In this document: piece by piece, positions 33,397 through 44,003 of the stretch
Layout of the letters: every line of letters begins with the position of its first letter
How positions within the stretch are numbered: position 1 is the first letter of the stretch
Assembly (NCBI GenBank): GCA_017471185.1
Contig: JAFUVZ010000012.1
Coordinates: 1 to 58,047 of the forward strand
From: Bacteroidaceae bacterium
GTDB taxonomy: Bacteria; Bacteroidota; Bacteroidia; Bacteroidales; Bacteroidaceae
DNA: 58,047 bases
Direction: 5' to 3'
Notes under the pieces: generated by a model
Told to the model about the DNA's origin: nothing
Seen by the model: only the letters and a program-made list of their open reading frames with translations
Database searches by the model: none
Position numbers and translations under genes: made by a program

Positions 33397-34560
33397 ATGT
33401 ACAATTCGCAAGGTATAAATGACATTCTCTTTTTAATGTCCTATGGTGGAGTTGCAATGTATGCGCTGATAACAGGCCTTTATCTGCTGTTCAGGCGAGG
33501 AAATGCCATTGACCCCTCAGTCAGTTCTTCAAAGATACTGAGGCAATGGGCGGCTGCATTTATGTTTTCTGTTGTAGCCAGCCATCTGTGGTGGCCGCTT
33601 GTAGGATTGGCTTCCGATGGCGATGACAAGCTGATACGCATCATTATCGTAGAGGTGCTTGACTACATTACTGTCTTCCCACTCATCATTGTGGTAATGA
33701 TTTACATGCTGCAAGACCGAAAAAGGGAGATATGGCCTATAGCCGTCGGCTTGCTACCTGTGGTGATGATAGCCGTCATAGGCTTAGTCACCCGCTATGA
33801 ATTGACCGAAATAGCGATGGCGGCATATACCCTGCTGGCGAGTATCGCTTTTATTATATATATGGTGAGAGCCGTGCGCCAGTATAGGAGATGGCTTCGT
33901 GACAACTATGCCGATATGGAGCACAAGGAGGTATGGCAGAGCCTGCTTTTGCTGGCAGCCATCATTCTTATCTATTTGGTGTACGCATTTGACAGCGGCT
34001 CGCTACTGCTGGAGTATCTTACTCAGATAAATTCAGTTGTCAGCATCAGCTTCATTGTCTGGAGAGTAGAAACCTTGCAGAAGCTGGATTGCGGTTGCCA
34101 AAGGGAAGATTGGACTGAAAAGGTGGTCTCTCAGGGAGAGGAAAGGTTGGCTACTGGTAACAGCGAGGCGTGCGAGGAGAAGGAAAACGTTTCTGCATCA
34201 ACATCTACACCTTCTAATATCGGTTCCCTCCTCGAGAAGCATTGTGAAGAGAAAAAAATCTATCTACTGAATGACCTATCGCTGTCCCAGCTGGCATTGC
34301 ATATCGGTACGAACCGTACCTACCTGAGTGCTTATTTCGCCCAGCAAGGCATTACTTACAACACTTATATCAATCGTTTGCGTATAGAGTATTTCATCAA
34401 GATTTACCGCGAGCAAGTTTCTTCTCTCAAACGGCCGCTCACTGCCCAACAGCTGGCCGAATTGAGTGGTTATAAAAGCTACAGCACATTTAGCGCTGCT
34501 TTCAAAAAGATTATGGGTGAGAACGTTACTACTTGGATGAAGTCCGAGAACGGCTCATAA
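33397..34560 (+). CDS. AraC-family regulator with N-terminal membrane domain
   Basis: A 387-residue protein. Residues 1-225 contain about six or seven hydrophobic helices (LFLMSYGGVAMYALITGLYLL, ITVFPLIIVVMIYML and others). A polar linker follows, then two AraC-type helix-turn-helix motifs at 285-385 (LSLSQLALHIGTNRTYLSAYF and LTAQQLAELSGYKSYSTFSAAFKKIMG). It is probably a membrane-held transcription factor sensing an envelope or small-molecule signal. It stands alone between a decayed region and a convergent peptidase gene; its target genes are not evident. Confidence 0.9.
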   Translation: MYNSQGINDILFLMSYGGVAMYALITGLYLLFRRGNAIDPSVSSSKILRQWAAAFMFSVVASHLWWPLVGLASDGDDKLIRIIIVEVLDYITVFPLIIVVMIYMLQDRKREIWPIAVGLLPVVMIAVIGLVTRYELTEIAMAAYTLLASIAFIIYMVRAVRQYRRWLRDNYADMEHKEVWQSLLLLAAIILIYLVYAFDSGSLLLEYLTQINSVVSISFIVWRVETLQKLDCGCQREDWTEKVVSQGEERLATGNSEACEEKENVSASTSTPSNIGSLLEKHCEEKKIYLLNDLSLSQLALHIGTNRTYLSAYFAQQGITYNTYINRLRIEYFIKIYREQVSSLKRPLTAQQLAELSGYKSYSTFSAAFKKIMGENVTTWMKSENGS

Positions 34561-34587
34561 ATAAAGCCCTTCAGGAGAACATAAAGA

Positions 34588-34621
34588 AGCAGGGAGTGTA
34601 AATGGACATTCCCTGCTTTTT
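34588..34621 (+). terminator. Terminator of the AraC-type gene
   Basis: AGCAGGGA at 34588-34595 pairs with TCCCTGCT at 34610-34617, followed by a T run. Confidence 0.85.
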
Positions 34622-34638
34622 CAGTATGTTTCGCCAGC

Positions 34639-36744
34639 TTATTTCAATCCACGGTTCTCAAGCAGACCGTCAATCTTAGGATCACGCCCACGGAAGTTGC
34701 GGTACATCGTCATACCGTCATCAATGCCGCCGGGAGCGAAGATGCAGTCACGGAAACGCTGTGCAATGCTGCTGTCGAGCACATTGCCTGCTTCCTTGTA
34801 TGCCTGGAACGCATCGCACTCGTAAACCTCAGCCCAGAGGTAGCTGTAGTAACCTGCGGTATAGCCGCCACCCATGGTGTGAGAGAAATTGGTAACTCGG
34901 TAGCGGGGGAATATCTGACGAGGAATGCCACGCTCGTTCAGTTTCTGCTGCTCAAAATCCATTACATTGAAGTCAGCTGGAACCTCGGTCAATGTATGCA
35001 GGTCCATATCCACTAAAGAAGCAGCCACCAGCTCAACGGTAGCGAATCCCTGGCCGTATTTCTCGCTTTCCTGAATCTTCTTTACCAGTTCCATAGGAAT
35101 CACTTCGCCAGTCTGATAATGCTTGGCATATACATTCAGGATTTCAGGTTCTAAAGCCCAGTGCTCGTTAATCTGTGAAGGTACCTCCACGAAATCACGC
35201 TCCACACCGCCGGTTCCTCGATACTGTACGTCGCGCATAAAAGAGTGGAGGGCATGTCCGAACTCATGAAACTCGGTAGTGATGTTGGTCACGTTCTGCA
35301 GGGCAGGGGTGTCACCGCTCGGAGGCGTCAGACTCGCACAATTCACCACGATAGGCACAACACGCTCGCCATTGTTGTAATACTCGCCACGGAAACTGGT
35401 GCACCATGCGCCGGCACCCTTGCCATCGCGTGGGAAATAGTCGCTATAGAACAATGCCAGCAATGAACCATCCTTGTCGCGTACCTCGAAGGTCTTGACA
35501 TCCTCCTGGTACTTAGGCAGGTCGGTACGCTCTGTGAAAGTCAGGCCATAGAGCTTATTGGCTACATAGAAAATACCCTGTTGCACGTTATAAACCTCTA
35601 AATATGGACGCACCTCATTGTCATCGATGGCGAACTTAGCCTTCTTAGCCTTGTCCATATAATACATATAGTCCCAGCCTTCCGGCTCGAAGTTTTTGCC
35701 TTCCTTCTTGATCTCCGCACGGATATCAGCCAGTTCTTCCTTGGCTTTCTTCACGGCGGGTTCCCAAATCTGGTCAAGCAGACCGTACACGTTCTCGCTG
35801 GTCTTCGCCATGCGGTCATCCAAAGCGTAGGAAGCATAATCCTTGTAGCCCATCAGCTTCGCCTTCTGCAGTCGCAGGTCAATCAGCTTCACGCTCACGG
35901 CATTGTTGTCCCACTCGTTACCCTGGTTGCCACGGTTGTAATAAGCGTCATACACCTTCTTACGCAGGTCGCGGTTAGTGCAATACTGCAGCACTGGGTT
36001 GCAGCTGGCACGCTGCATGTTGAACATCCACTTGCCTTCCTGTCCGTTTCTCTTTGCCATAGCTGCAGCAGCATCAATCTGACTCTGTGGCAGACCATCC
36101 AGGTCTTCCAGCTTATCAACGGTCACGAACGTATTGTTGGTTTCATGCAGCAGGTTCTGTTCAAACTGAAGCTGAAGCATGGAGAGCTCGTTGTTCAGCT
36201 TGGCCAGCTTCTCCTTGTCAGAAGCGCTCAGCAAAGCACCGTTGCGCACAAAACGCTTGTAATAGTTCTCTATCAGCTTCTTCTGCTCTTTGGTATAAGA
36301 TATGCCGGCTTCGTTGTCATACACCTTCTTGACACGCTGGAATAGCTTGTCGTTCATATAAGTGGAGTTGCTCAGTTCAGAAGAAAGAGGGGATATCTCC
36401 TTCTCCAGGTCACGATACTCCTGGTTGGAGTCGCTGCTTGACAGCGGCCCGAACACATTGCGCACCTTGGTCATCAATTCACTTCCTTCGTCAAGCGCCA
36501 GGATGGTGTTCTCAAAAGTAGGAGCTTCGACGTTTTCAGTAATCTGCTGGATCTTCGCCTTCTGCTCCTCAATGCCTTTCAGCATGGCATCACGGATGTG
36601 GTCAATCGTGATTTCACTGAATGGCGGAATCTCATAAGGCGTGCCATACTTCTCCGCGAAAAACGGATTGTCAGTGGTTTTCTCATTTGCGCATCCTGCC
36701 AGCATAAGAGCCGCTATAGATGCCATTAAAATTTGCTTCTTCAT
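34639..36744 (-). CDS. M3 family metallopeptidase lipoprotein (peptidyl-dipeptidase Dcp type)
   Basis: A zinc oligopeptidase of 701 residues with a lipoprotein signal (ALMLAGC, lipidated Cys18), so it is anchored in the envelope. The zinc motif HEFGH lies at 493-497 (TTEFHEFGHALHSF) and the second ligand region is in VEVPSQINEHWALE. Length and the C-terminal IFAPGGIDDGMTMYRNFRGR fit the Dcp branch, which removes C-terminal dipeptides. It is divergent from ligA. Confidence 0.94.
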   Translation of the reverse strand: MKKQILMASIAALMLAGCANEKTTDNPFFAEKYGTPYEIPPFSEITIDHIRDAMLKGIEEQKAKIQQITENVEAPTFENTILALDEGSELMTKVRNVFGPLSSSDSNQEYRDLEKEISPLSSELSNSTYMNDKLFQRVKKVYDNEAGISYTKEQKKLIENYYKRFVRNGALLSASDKEKLAKLNNELSMLQLQFEQNLLHETNNTFVTVDKLEDLDGLPQSQIDAAAAMAKRNGQEGKWMFNMQRASCNPVLQYCTNRDLRKKVYDAYYNRGNQGNEWDNNAVSVKLIDLRLQKAKLMGYKDYASYALDDRMAKTSENVYGLLDQIWEPAVKKAKEELADIRAEIKKEGKNFEPEGWDYMYYMDKAKKAKFAIDDNEVRPYLEVYNVQQGIFYVANKLYGLTFTERTDLPKYQEDVKTFEVRDKDGSLLALFYSDYFPRDGKGAGAWCTSFRGEYYNNGERVVPIVVNCASLTPPSGDTPALQNVTNITTEFHEFGHALHSFMRDVQYRGTGGVERDFVEVPSQINEHWALEPEILNVYAKHYQTGEVIPMELVKKIQESEKYGQGFATVELVAASLVDMDLHTLTEVPADFNVMDFEQQKLNERGIPRQIFPRYRVTNFSHTMGGGYTAGYYSYLWAEVYECDAFQAYKEAGNVLDSSIAQRFRDCIFAPGGIDDGMTMYRNFRGRDPKIDGLLENRGLK

Positions 36745-36838
36745 GTTTAACAGTACATTATTAGTTGTTAATCCGTTCCAAAATTAGCAAAGTGTAATTT
36801 TATGTGCAAATGTTTGAGAAGATTTCACTCGAAAAGTT

Positions 36839-36846
36839 TATCTTTG
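36839..36846 (+). promoter_or_regulatory. Promoter -7 box for ligA
   Basis: TATCTTTG, with TTTG at 36813-36816 as the -33 element at the expected distance. Confidence 0.7.
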
Positions 36847-36854
36847 CATGGTAA

Positions 36855-38870
<2,016 letters not shown>

Positions 38871-38924
38871 TTTGCAAATCTATTATTACCTTTGCAATCG
38901 AATTATGAACTAAAGACGTTTTTT

Positions 38925-39818
38925 ATGATACAAACAACATTAAGAGGATTAGGCGTGGCGTTGATTACGCCTTTCAAACAGGATGACAGTGTTGACTATA
39001 ACGCTTTGTTGCGAATGGTTGACTATCTGATGCTGAATAATGTTGATTTCCTCTGTGTGCTTGGTACCACGGCAGAAACTCCCACTTTGACGGAATATGA
39101 GAAAGAGAAGGTGAAGGAAACGGTCATCGAACGTGTGAATGGCAGGGTACCTATCCTGCTGGGCGTAGGTGGAAACAATACCAAAGGCGTGACAGACGCT
39201 TTGAAAAATGGCAACTATAAAGGCGTGGATGCCATTCTGTCAGTTGTGCCTTACTACAACAAGCCTTCGCAAGAGGGACTGTACCAGCATTACAGAGCCA
39301 TTTCTGAATCAACCGAACTTCCTTTAGTCTTGTATAACGTGCCTGGTAGAACAGGTACGAATATGACCGCAGAGACCACGCTTCGCATTGCCCGTGAATT
39401 CAAGAATGTGATTGCCGTGAAGGAAGCGTCGGGTAACATGACCCAGATAGACGATATCATTAAGAACCGTCCGGAAGGTTTCAACGTGATTTCTGGCGAT
39501 GACGGTATCACTTATCCGTTGATTACGATGGGTGCCGTAGGTGTTATCTCCGTGATTGGCAATGCTTTTCCACGTGAGTTTGGCAAGATGGTGCGATTAG
39601 GTTTACAAGGTGACTACGCCAATGCACTGACCATCCATCATAAGTTTACTGAACTGTTTAAACTCTTGTTCGTTGACGGCAACCCTGCAGGTGTGAAAGC
39701 CATGCTAAATGCAATGGGTATGATAGAGAACAAGCTCCGCCTACCTCTGGTGCCTACCCGCATCACTACCTTCGAGGCGATGCGTAAGATTCTGAATGAG
39801 CTTAACATCAGGTGCTGA
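38925..39818 (+). CDS. dapA: 4-hydroxy-tetrahydrodipicolinate synthase
   Basis: First committed step of lysine and diaminopimelate synthesis: condenses pyruvate with aspartate semialdehyde. The 297-residue class I aldolase has GVALITPFKQDDSVDY, GTTAETPTL, the catalytic tyrosine region LYNVPGRTGTNM and the Schiff-base lysine in IAVKEASGN. ATG at 38925 is the family start; an in-frame TTG at 38892 lies in the promoter box (TTACCTTTG, 38886-38894). It follows ligA by 54 bases but has its own promoter. Confidence 0.96.
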   Translation: MIQTTLRGLGVALITPFKQDDSVDYNALLRMVDYLMLNNVDFLCVLGTTAETPTLTEYEKEKVKETVIERVNGRVPILLGVGGNNTKGVTDALKNGNYKGVDAILSVVPYYNKPSQEGLYQHYRAISESTELPLVLYNVPGRTGTNMTAETTLRIAREFKNVIAVKEASGNMTQIDDIIKNRPEGFNVISGDDGITYPLITMGAVGVISVIGNAFPREFGKMVRLGLQGDYANALTIHHKFTELFKLLFVDGNPAGVKAMLNAMGMIENKLRLPLVPTRITTFEAMRKILNELNIRC

Positions 39819-39840
39819 TGAATAATGACATATACAGCAG

Positions 39841-39874
39841 AAGGGCGGAGCGTTTCAGTTCCGCCTTTCGCTTT
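39841..39874. terminator. Bidirectional terminator between dapA and the antiporter
   Basis: AAGGGCGGA pairs with TTCCGCCTT across a short loop, followed by CGCTTTTT on the plus strand. It overlaps the end of the convergent antiporter gene. Confidence 0.75.
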
Positions 39875-41462
39875 TTAAACGTTCGTCTTCCAGGTCTATA
39901 CGGCGGATATAATGTCTGATTAGCTCTTCATCAATACCCGGATGCTTTTTGTTCAGGCTGAATAGATATGAACGTTGCTTTTCTAATATGTGGTGATATG
40001 TCGTACTGGCTCCATAGAGTAATGACTGGGCTTTCTCTCTTTCCAGAAGGCTTTGGAAATGCTTCATGATATACTTCATCACATCATCGTTTTCAATAAC
40101 CTGCGGGTTCTTCTTTATATATTCAAGACTGCATTCCGCAAGCCCTCTGAGAATAATATCTCTGGCTTCTGACTCATTAATGTGGTCATGGTATTTCGGG
40201 AAATGTATATGCTTCAGCAGCAATGGCAATGTGAGCCCTTGAATCAGCAAGGTAGCAAGAATCACGATAAATGAGCAATATAGTATCATGCTTCGTTGTG
40301 GAAACGCTTCTCCTGAAGGTGTTAATAGTGGAATGGAAAGAGCTGCTGCCAAAGAGAGCACGCCTCTCATGCCGCACCAGCCTATTACAAACGAAGTAGG
40401 GGAATCAACAATCAAGTGCTTCTCTTCAAGGTGCATCTTCTCCCTTCGGATGCGGCTTATTGGAATGGCAAGATAGGCGTTCAACATACGTAATGCCATG
40501 ATAAGTGCCGTGATAGCTAAGCCATAGAAGGTGGCCCGGATCACACTGATTCCATCAGCTTCAATACCCGAAACGATTTCAGGCAAATCCAGTCCTATCA
40601 TCAGAAAGGCGAAGCCGTTTAATATAAATACGGTATTATCCCACACGCTGGAACCTAACAAGTGGCTACTGCTGTCGAGCGCATCTAAATGCTGGCTCAT
40701 ATAAAATCCTCCACACACAACGCCCAAAACGCCGGATGCACCGGCAGCCTCTGCCATGATATACATCAGATATGGAGCTATCATGGTGAATACGATGGTG
40801 ACATTAGAATCCATGGGTAGAAGCTTGTGCATATAAACGAATGCTGCTCCCACGAGAATGCCGATAATGGCACCACCTGCCACCATCCAGCAGAAACTGA
40901 GTATAGCCTGATGCCAAACAAATTGACCCGTCTGCACGGCTATCAACGCAAAGCTGAAGGTTATCAATGAAGAGGCGTCGTTGAGCATGCTTTCGCCTTC
41001 GAGTATGGTTGACACACGACTGGGCACTTTCACCTGGTGCATAATGGTTGTGGCACTCACTGCGTCAGTTGAAGAGACGATGCCTCCTAAAACCATACCT
41101 AATGCAAACGTCATTCCCGGTATCATCCAGGAAGTAAGTAATCCCACTCCAGCGGCAGTGAGCAGTACAACAAGAAATGCGAAGCTAAGTATAACCCGCT
41201 TCCAGCGTAACACATCTTTTAACGGCAATGCAACGGCCGACTGGAAAAGCAACGGTGGCAGGAAGATATAGAATATCAGACCCGGGTCAATACTGATTCT
41301 GGGTATCATTGGTAAAAAACTAATGAACAGACCTGCTACTACAAGCAATACTGGATATGCTATGCGCATCTTATTGGCCAGCATGGTGAGTATGGAAATG
41401 ATGAACACCATCACAATTATGAAAATCACTTGAGCTTCCATAGCAACTATAGTTAATTCCAT
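39855..41462 (-). CDS. Na+/H+ antiporter, CPA1 family
   Basis: A monovalent cation/proton antiporter of the NhaP type in the inner membrane, for pH and salt balance. The 535-residue protein has about 12 membrane helices (for example PVLLVVAGLFISFLP), the ion-binding STDAVSATT motif, EGESMLNDASSLITF and GWCGMRGVLSLAAALSIP. A charged cytoplasmic tail follows from about 410. ATG at 41462 is chosen; a GTG lies three codons upstream. Confidence 0.92.
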   Translation of the reverse strand: MELTIVAMEAQVIFIIVMVFIISILTMLANKMRIAYPVLLVVAGLFISFLPMIPRISIDPGLIFYIFLPPLLFQSAVALPLKDVLRWKRVILSFAFLVVLLTAAGVGLLTSWMIPGMTFALGMVLGGIVSSTDAVSATTIMHQVKVPSRVSTILEGESMLNDASSLITFSFALIAVQTGQFVWHQAILSFCWMVAGGAIIGILVGAAFVYMHKLLPMDSNVTIVFTMIAPYLMYIMAEAAGASGVLGVVCGGFYMSQHLDALDSSSHLLGSSVWDNTVFILNGFAFLMIGLDLPEIVSGIEADGISVIRATFYGLAITALIMALRMLNAYLAIPISRIRREKMHLEEKHLIVDSPTSFVIGWCGMRGVLSLAAALSIPLLTPSGEAFPQRSMILYCSFIVILATLLIQGLTLPLLLKHIHFPKYHDHINESEARDIILRGLAECSLEYIKKNPQVIENDDVMKYIMKHFQSLLEREKAQSLLYGASTTYHHILEKQRSYLFSLNKKHPGIDEELIRHYIRRIDLEDERLKSERRN

Positions 41463-41576
41463 TTTATTCACGTAAGTCAGCCAGATTCAACAACAGTTTG
41501 GATGAGGAAAACAAACGGAACTTATTTAAATAAAAAATGCTGACAGTGTAAACTACCAGCATTTCACAACTTATTG

Positions 41577-41650
41577 TGATCACGGCGGGATTCAAACCCA
41601 CAACCTTCTGATCCGTAGTCAGATGCTCTATTCAGTTGAGCTACGCGACC
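41577..41650 (-). tRNA. tRNA-Arg(ACG), copy 1
   Basis: A 74-base cloverleaf on the minus strand: acceptor GGTCGCG with CGTGATC, D arm GCTC/GAGC, anticodon stem TCTGA/TCAGA around CTACGGA (anticodon ACG), five-base variable loop and T arm with GGTTTGAATCC. The ACG anticodon reads CGU/CGC/CGA after inosine editing. CCA is not encoded. Confidence 0.95.
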
Positions 41651-41675
41651 AATCCATCGCTAACCTAATTAGGAG

Positions 41676-41749
41676 TGATTCCGGCGGGATTCAAACCCAC
41701 AACCTTCTGATCCGTAGTCAGATGCTCTATTCAGTTGAGCTACGGAACC
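41676..41749 (-). tRNA. tRNA-Arg(ACG), copy 2
   Basis: It is identical to the neighbouring tRNA in all arms except the acceptor stem, which is GGTTCCG with CGGAATC. The two genes are 25 bases apart and were probably made by tandem duplication. Confidence 0.95.
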
Positions 41750-41829
41750 AATCCGTTTTCTGTTTAACGGCTGCAAATTTACATACTTTTTTTGAAATAG
41801 CAATGCTTATTCGCAGTTTTTTTTCAAAA

Positions 41830-43878
41830 TCATTTCATCAAGTCTATGCTTCGCTTGATAAAGTTGCTCAAAGCCTCACCTTTCAGCATACCGTTCTGCA
41901 ACAGAGCCAGGTCAATCAACTGCTTGACCAGTTTGTTCTTGCCTGCATAATCAGCATACAATGCGTCTTTCTTGGCTTTCAGCTCATCCCACTGTTTGTC
42001 TAAGTCGTTCAACTGGTCCTTCTCAGCTTGAGGGATCTCCTCGTCCTTCTTACCCTTTTGCTGGTCTTTCAGCTGGTTACGCTGCTTATTCACCTCATCC
42101 ATTTGTTCACGGATAGGGGTTACTTCACCCTCGCAATTGGCTTCCTCATCGGCAATCACCTCTTTCACCAACGGATGGTCGCTGTTGAGTACCACGTTGA
42201 ACATATCCGGCATTTCGCCATAGAAACTCATACCTGTCTGGATATTAGCCATTTCTTTCATACGACGCATGTATTCGCTACGGGTAATGATCACAGGATT
42301 ATTGGTTTCGCCCATAGCCTGTGTCACGACATCAAACTCAGTCTTTGGCAGCTTAGGCATCTGGTTCTTGAAGATGGCGTTGATAGCTTCCAGTTGGGAA
42401 GCACTCAGGGTAGAAGCCTTCTTGTCTTCCTTCACAATCAGGTTGTCAACCACATCACTATCTACACGGGTGAAACGGCATTTCTCAAACTTCTGCTCCA
42501 ACATACTCACCACGGCAATGTCAAGCTGCCCGTCCATCAGAAGCACGTTATATCCCTTGTTGCCAGCTGCTTCGATGAAGCTGTACTGCTCATCCTTATT
42601 GTTGGCGTAAAGATAAATCAGGTTGCCGTCCTTATCGGTCTGGTTTTCCTTAATCAGTGTCTTATACTCTTCAAAAGTGTAGTTCTTTCCTTCTGTATCA
42701 GTGAACAGAGCGAAATCCTTGGCACGGTCGTAGAAATCCTCTTGGGTAAGCATACCGTAGTCGATGAAGATCTTCAGGTCGTTCCATTTCTCCTCAAACT
42801 GCTTGCGGTCTTTTTTGAAGATATCCTGCAAGCGGTCTGAAACCTTCTTGGTGATATAAGTGGAGATTTTCTTTACGTTTGAATCGCTCTGTAGGTAAGA
42901 ACGAGAAACGTTCAGCGGAATGTCTGGAGAATCCAAAACGCCATGCAACAATGTCAGGAAGTCTGGCACGATGCCTTCCACAGAATCGGTCACATAAACC
43001 TGGTTGCAGTAAAGCTGGATCTTGTTTTTGTTCAGCTCCACATTGCTCTTCACCTTCGGGAAATAGAGGATACCCGTCAGGTTGAACGGATAATCCACGT
43101 TCAGGTGAATCCAGAACAAAGGCTCGTCAGACATAGGGTAGAGGGCAGAGTAGAACTTCTTGTAATCCTCATCCTTCAGCTCTGACGGCGTGCGTGTCCA
43201 AAGAGGAGTAGTATCGTTAATCACATTAGGTTCAGCGGTCTCCACCTGCTTGCCATCCTTCCATTCCTTCTTCTTACCGAATGCCACGGGCACTGGCAGG
43301 AAGCGGCAATACTTCTTCAGCAAGCCTTCTATGCGGCTCTCTTCCAGGAACTCCTTGCAGTCATCGTCAATATACAGTATGATATCTGTACCACGACCAT
43401 ATTTGGTTGTCTCTTCCAAGGTAAACTCAGGACTACCGTCGCAAGTCCACTTTACGGCCTGAGCACCTTCCTTGTATGACTTGGTGATAATCTCCACCTT
43501 CTTGGCTACCATGAACGCAGAGTAGAAGCCGAGGCCGAAATGACCGATGATGGCATTGGCATCGTTCTTATACTTCTCCAGGAAGTCGTTAGCACCAGAG
43601 AAAGCTATCTGGTTGATATACTTGTCAATCTCCTCTGCCGTCATACCGATACCACGGTCAGAAACGGTGATGGTGTCTTTGTCGAGCTTCACGTCAACGG
43701 TCAAGTCGCCCAGCTCACCCTTGAAATCACCCATAGAAGCCAAAGTCTTGATCTTCTGGGTTGCGTCAACGGCATTAGACACAAGTTCGCGCAAGAAAAT
43801 CTCATTCTCGCTGTAAAGAAACTTTTTGATAACGGGGAATATGTTCTCAGTCGTTACCCCAATATTACCTTTCTGCAT
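41830..43878 (-). CDS. htpG: Molecular chaperone HtpG (Hsp90)
   Basis: A dimeric ATP-driven chaperone of 682 residues. The GHKL ATP site shows LRELVSNAVDAT, DRGIGMT, and GHFGLGFYSAF. The middle domain contains LFWIHLNVDYPFNLTGILYFP and the catalytic-arginine loop region NVSRSYLQSD. The C-terminal dimer domain carries a charged insertion at about 600-650 rich in Lys, Gln and Asp (QRNQLKDQQKGKKDEE), predicted to be a coiled coil, as in other Bacteroidota HtpG. Confidence 0.96.
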   Translation of the reverse strand: MQKGNIGVTTENIFPVIKKFLYSENEIFLRELVSNAVDATQKIKTLASMGDFKGELGDLTVDVKLDKDTITVSDRGIGMTAEEIDKYINQIAFSGANDFLEKYKNDANAIIGHFGLGFYSAFMVAKKVEIITKSYKEGAQAVKWTCDGSPEFTLEETTKYGRGTDIILYIDDDCKEFLEESRIEGLLKKYCRFLPVPVAFGKKKEWKDGKQVETAEPNVINDTTPLWTRTPSELKDEDYKKFYSALYPMSDEPLFWIHLNVDYPFNLTGILYFPKVKSNVELNKNKIQLYCNQVYVTDSVEGIVPDFLTLLHGVLDSPDIPLNVSRSYLQSDSNVKKISTYITKKVSDRLQDIFKKDRKQFEEKWNDLKIFIDYGMLTQEDFYDRAKDFALFTDTEGKNYTFEEYKTLIKENQTDKDGNLIYLYANNKDEQYSFIEAAGNKGYNVLLMDGQLDIAVVSMLEQKFEKCRFTRVDSDVVDNLIVKEDKKASTLSASQLEAINAIFKNQMPKLPKTEFDVVTQAMGETNNPVIITRSEYMRRMKEMANIQTGMSFYGEMPDMFNVVLNSDHPLVKEVIADEEANCEGEVTPIREQMDEVNKQRNQLKDQQKGKKDEEIPQAEKDQLNDLDKQWDELKAKKDALYADYAGKNKLVKQLIDLALLQNGMLKGEALSNFIKRSIDLMK

Positions 43879-43928
43879 ATTCTTTAGTTTTTAGTTATTT
43901 CATTTAATAAAGTCAGTGAGCAAGGCAC

Positions 43929-43962
43929 AAAAAAAATGCCAGTCGCAGAGGACTGACATTTT
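43929..43962 (-). terminator. Terminator of clpC
   Basis: On the minus strand, AATGTCAGTC pairs with GACTGGCATT, followed by eight T residues. It lies just downstream of the clpC stop. Confidence 0.8.
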
Positions 43963-44003
43963 GTCGCTACCCGGCTATGCCGAAATAATCATCATCGAAT
44001 GTC

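Noticed and set aside
41577-41749. tRNA genes as an integration site
   Set aside because: Both tRNAs are complete and no integrase or partial tRNA copy was seen near them.
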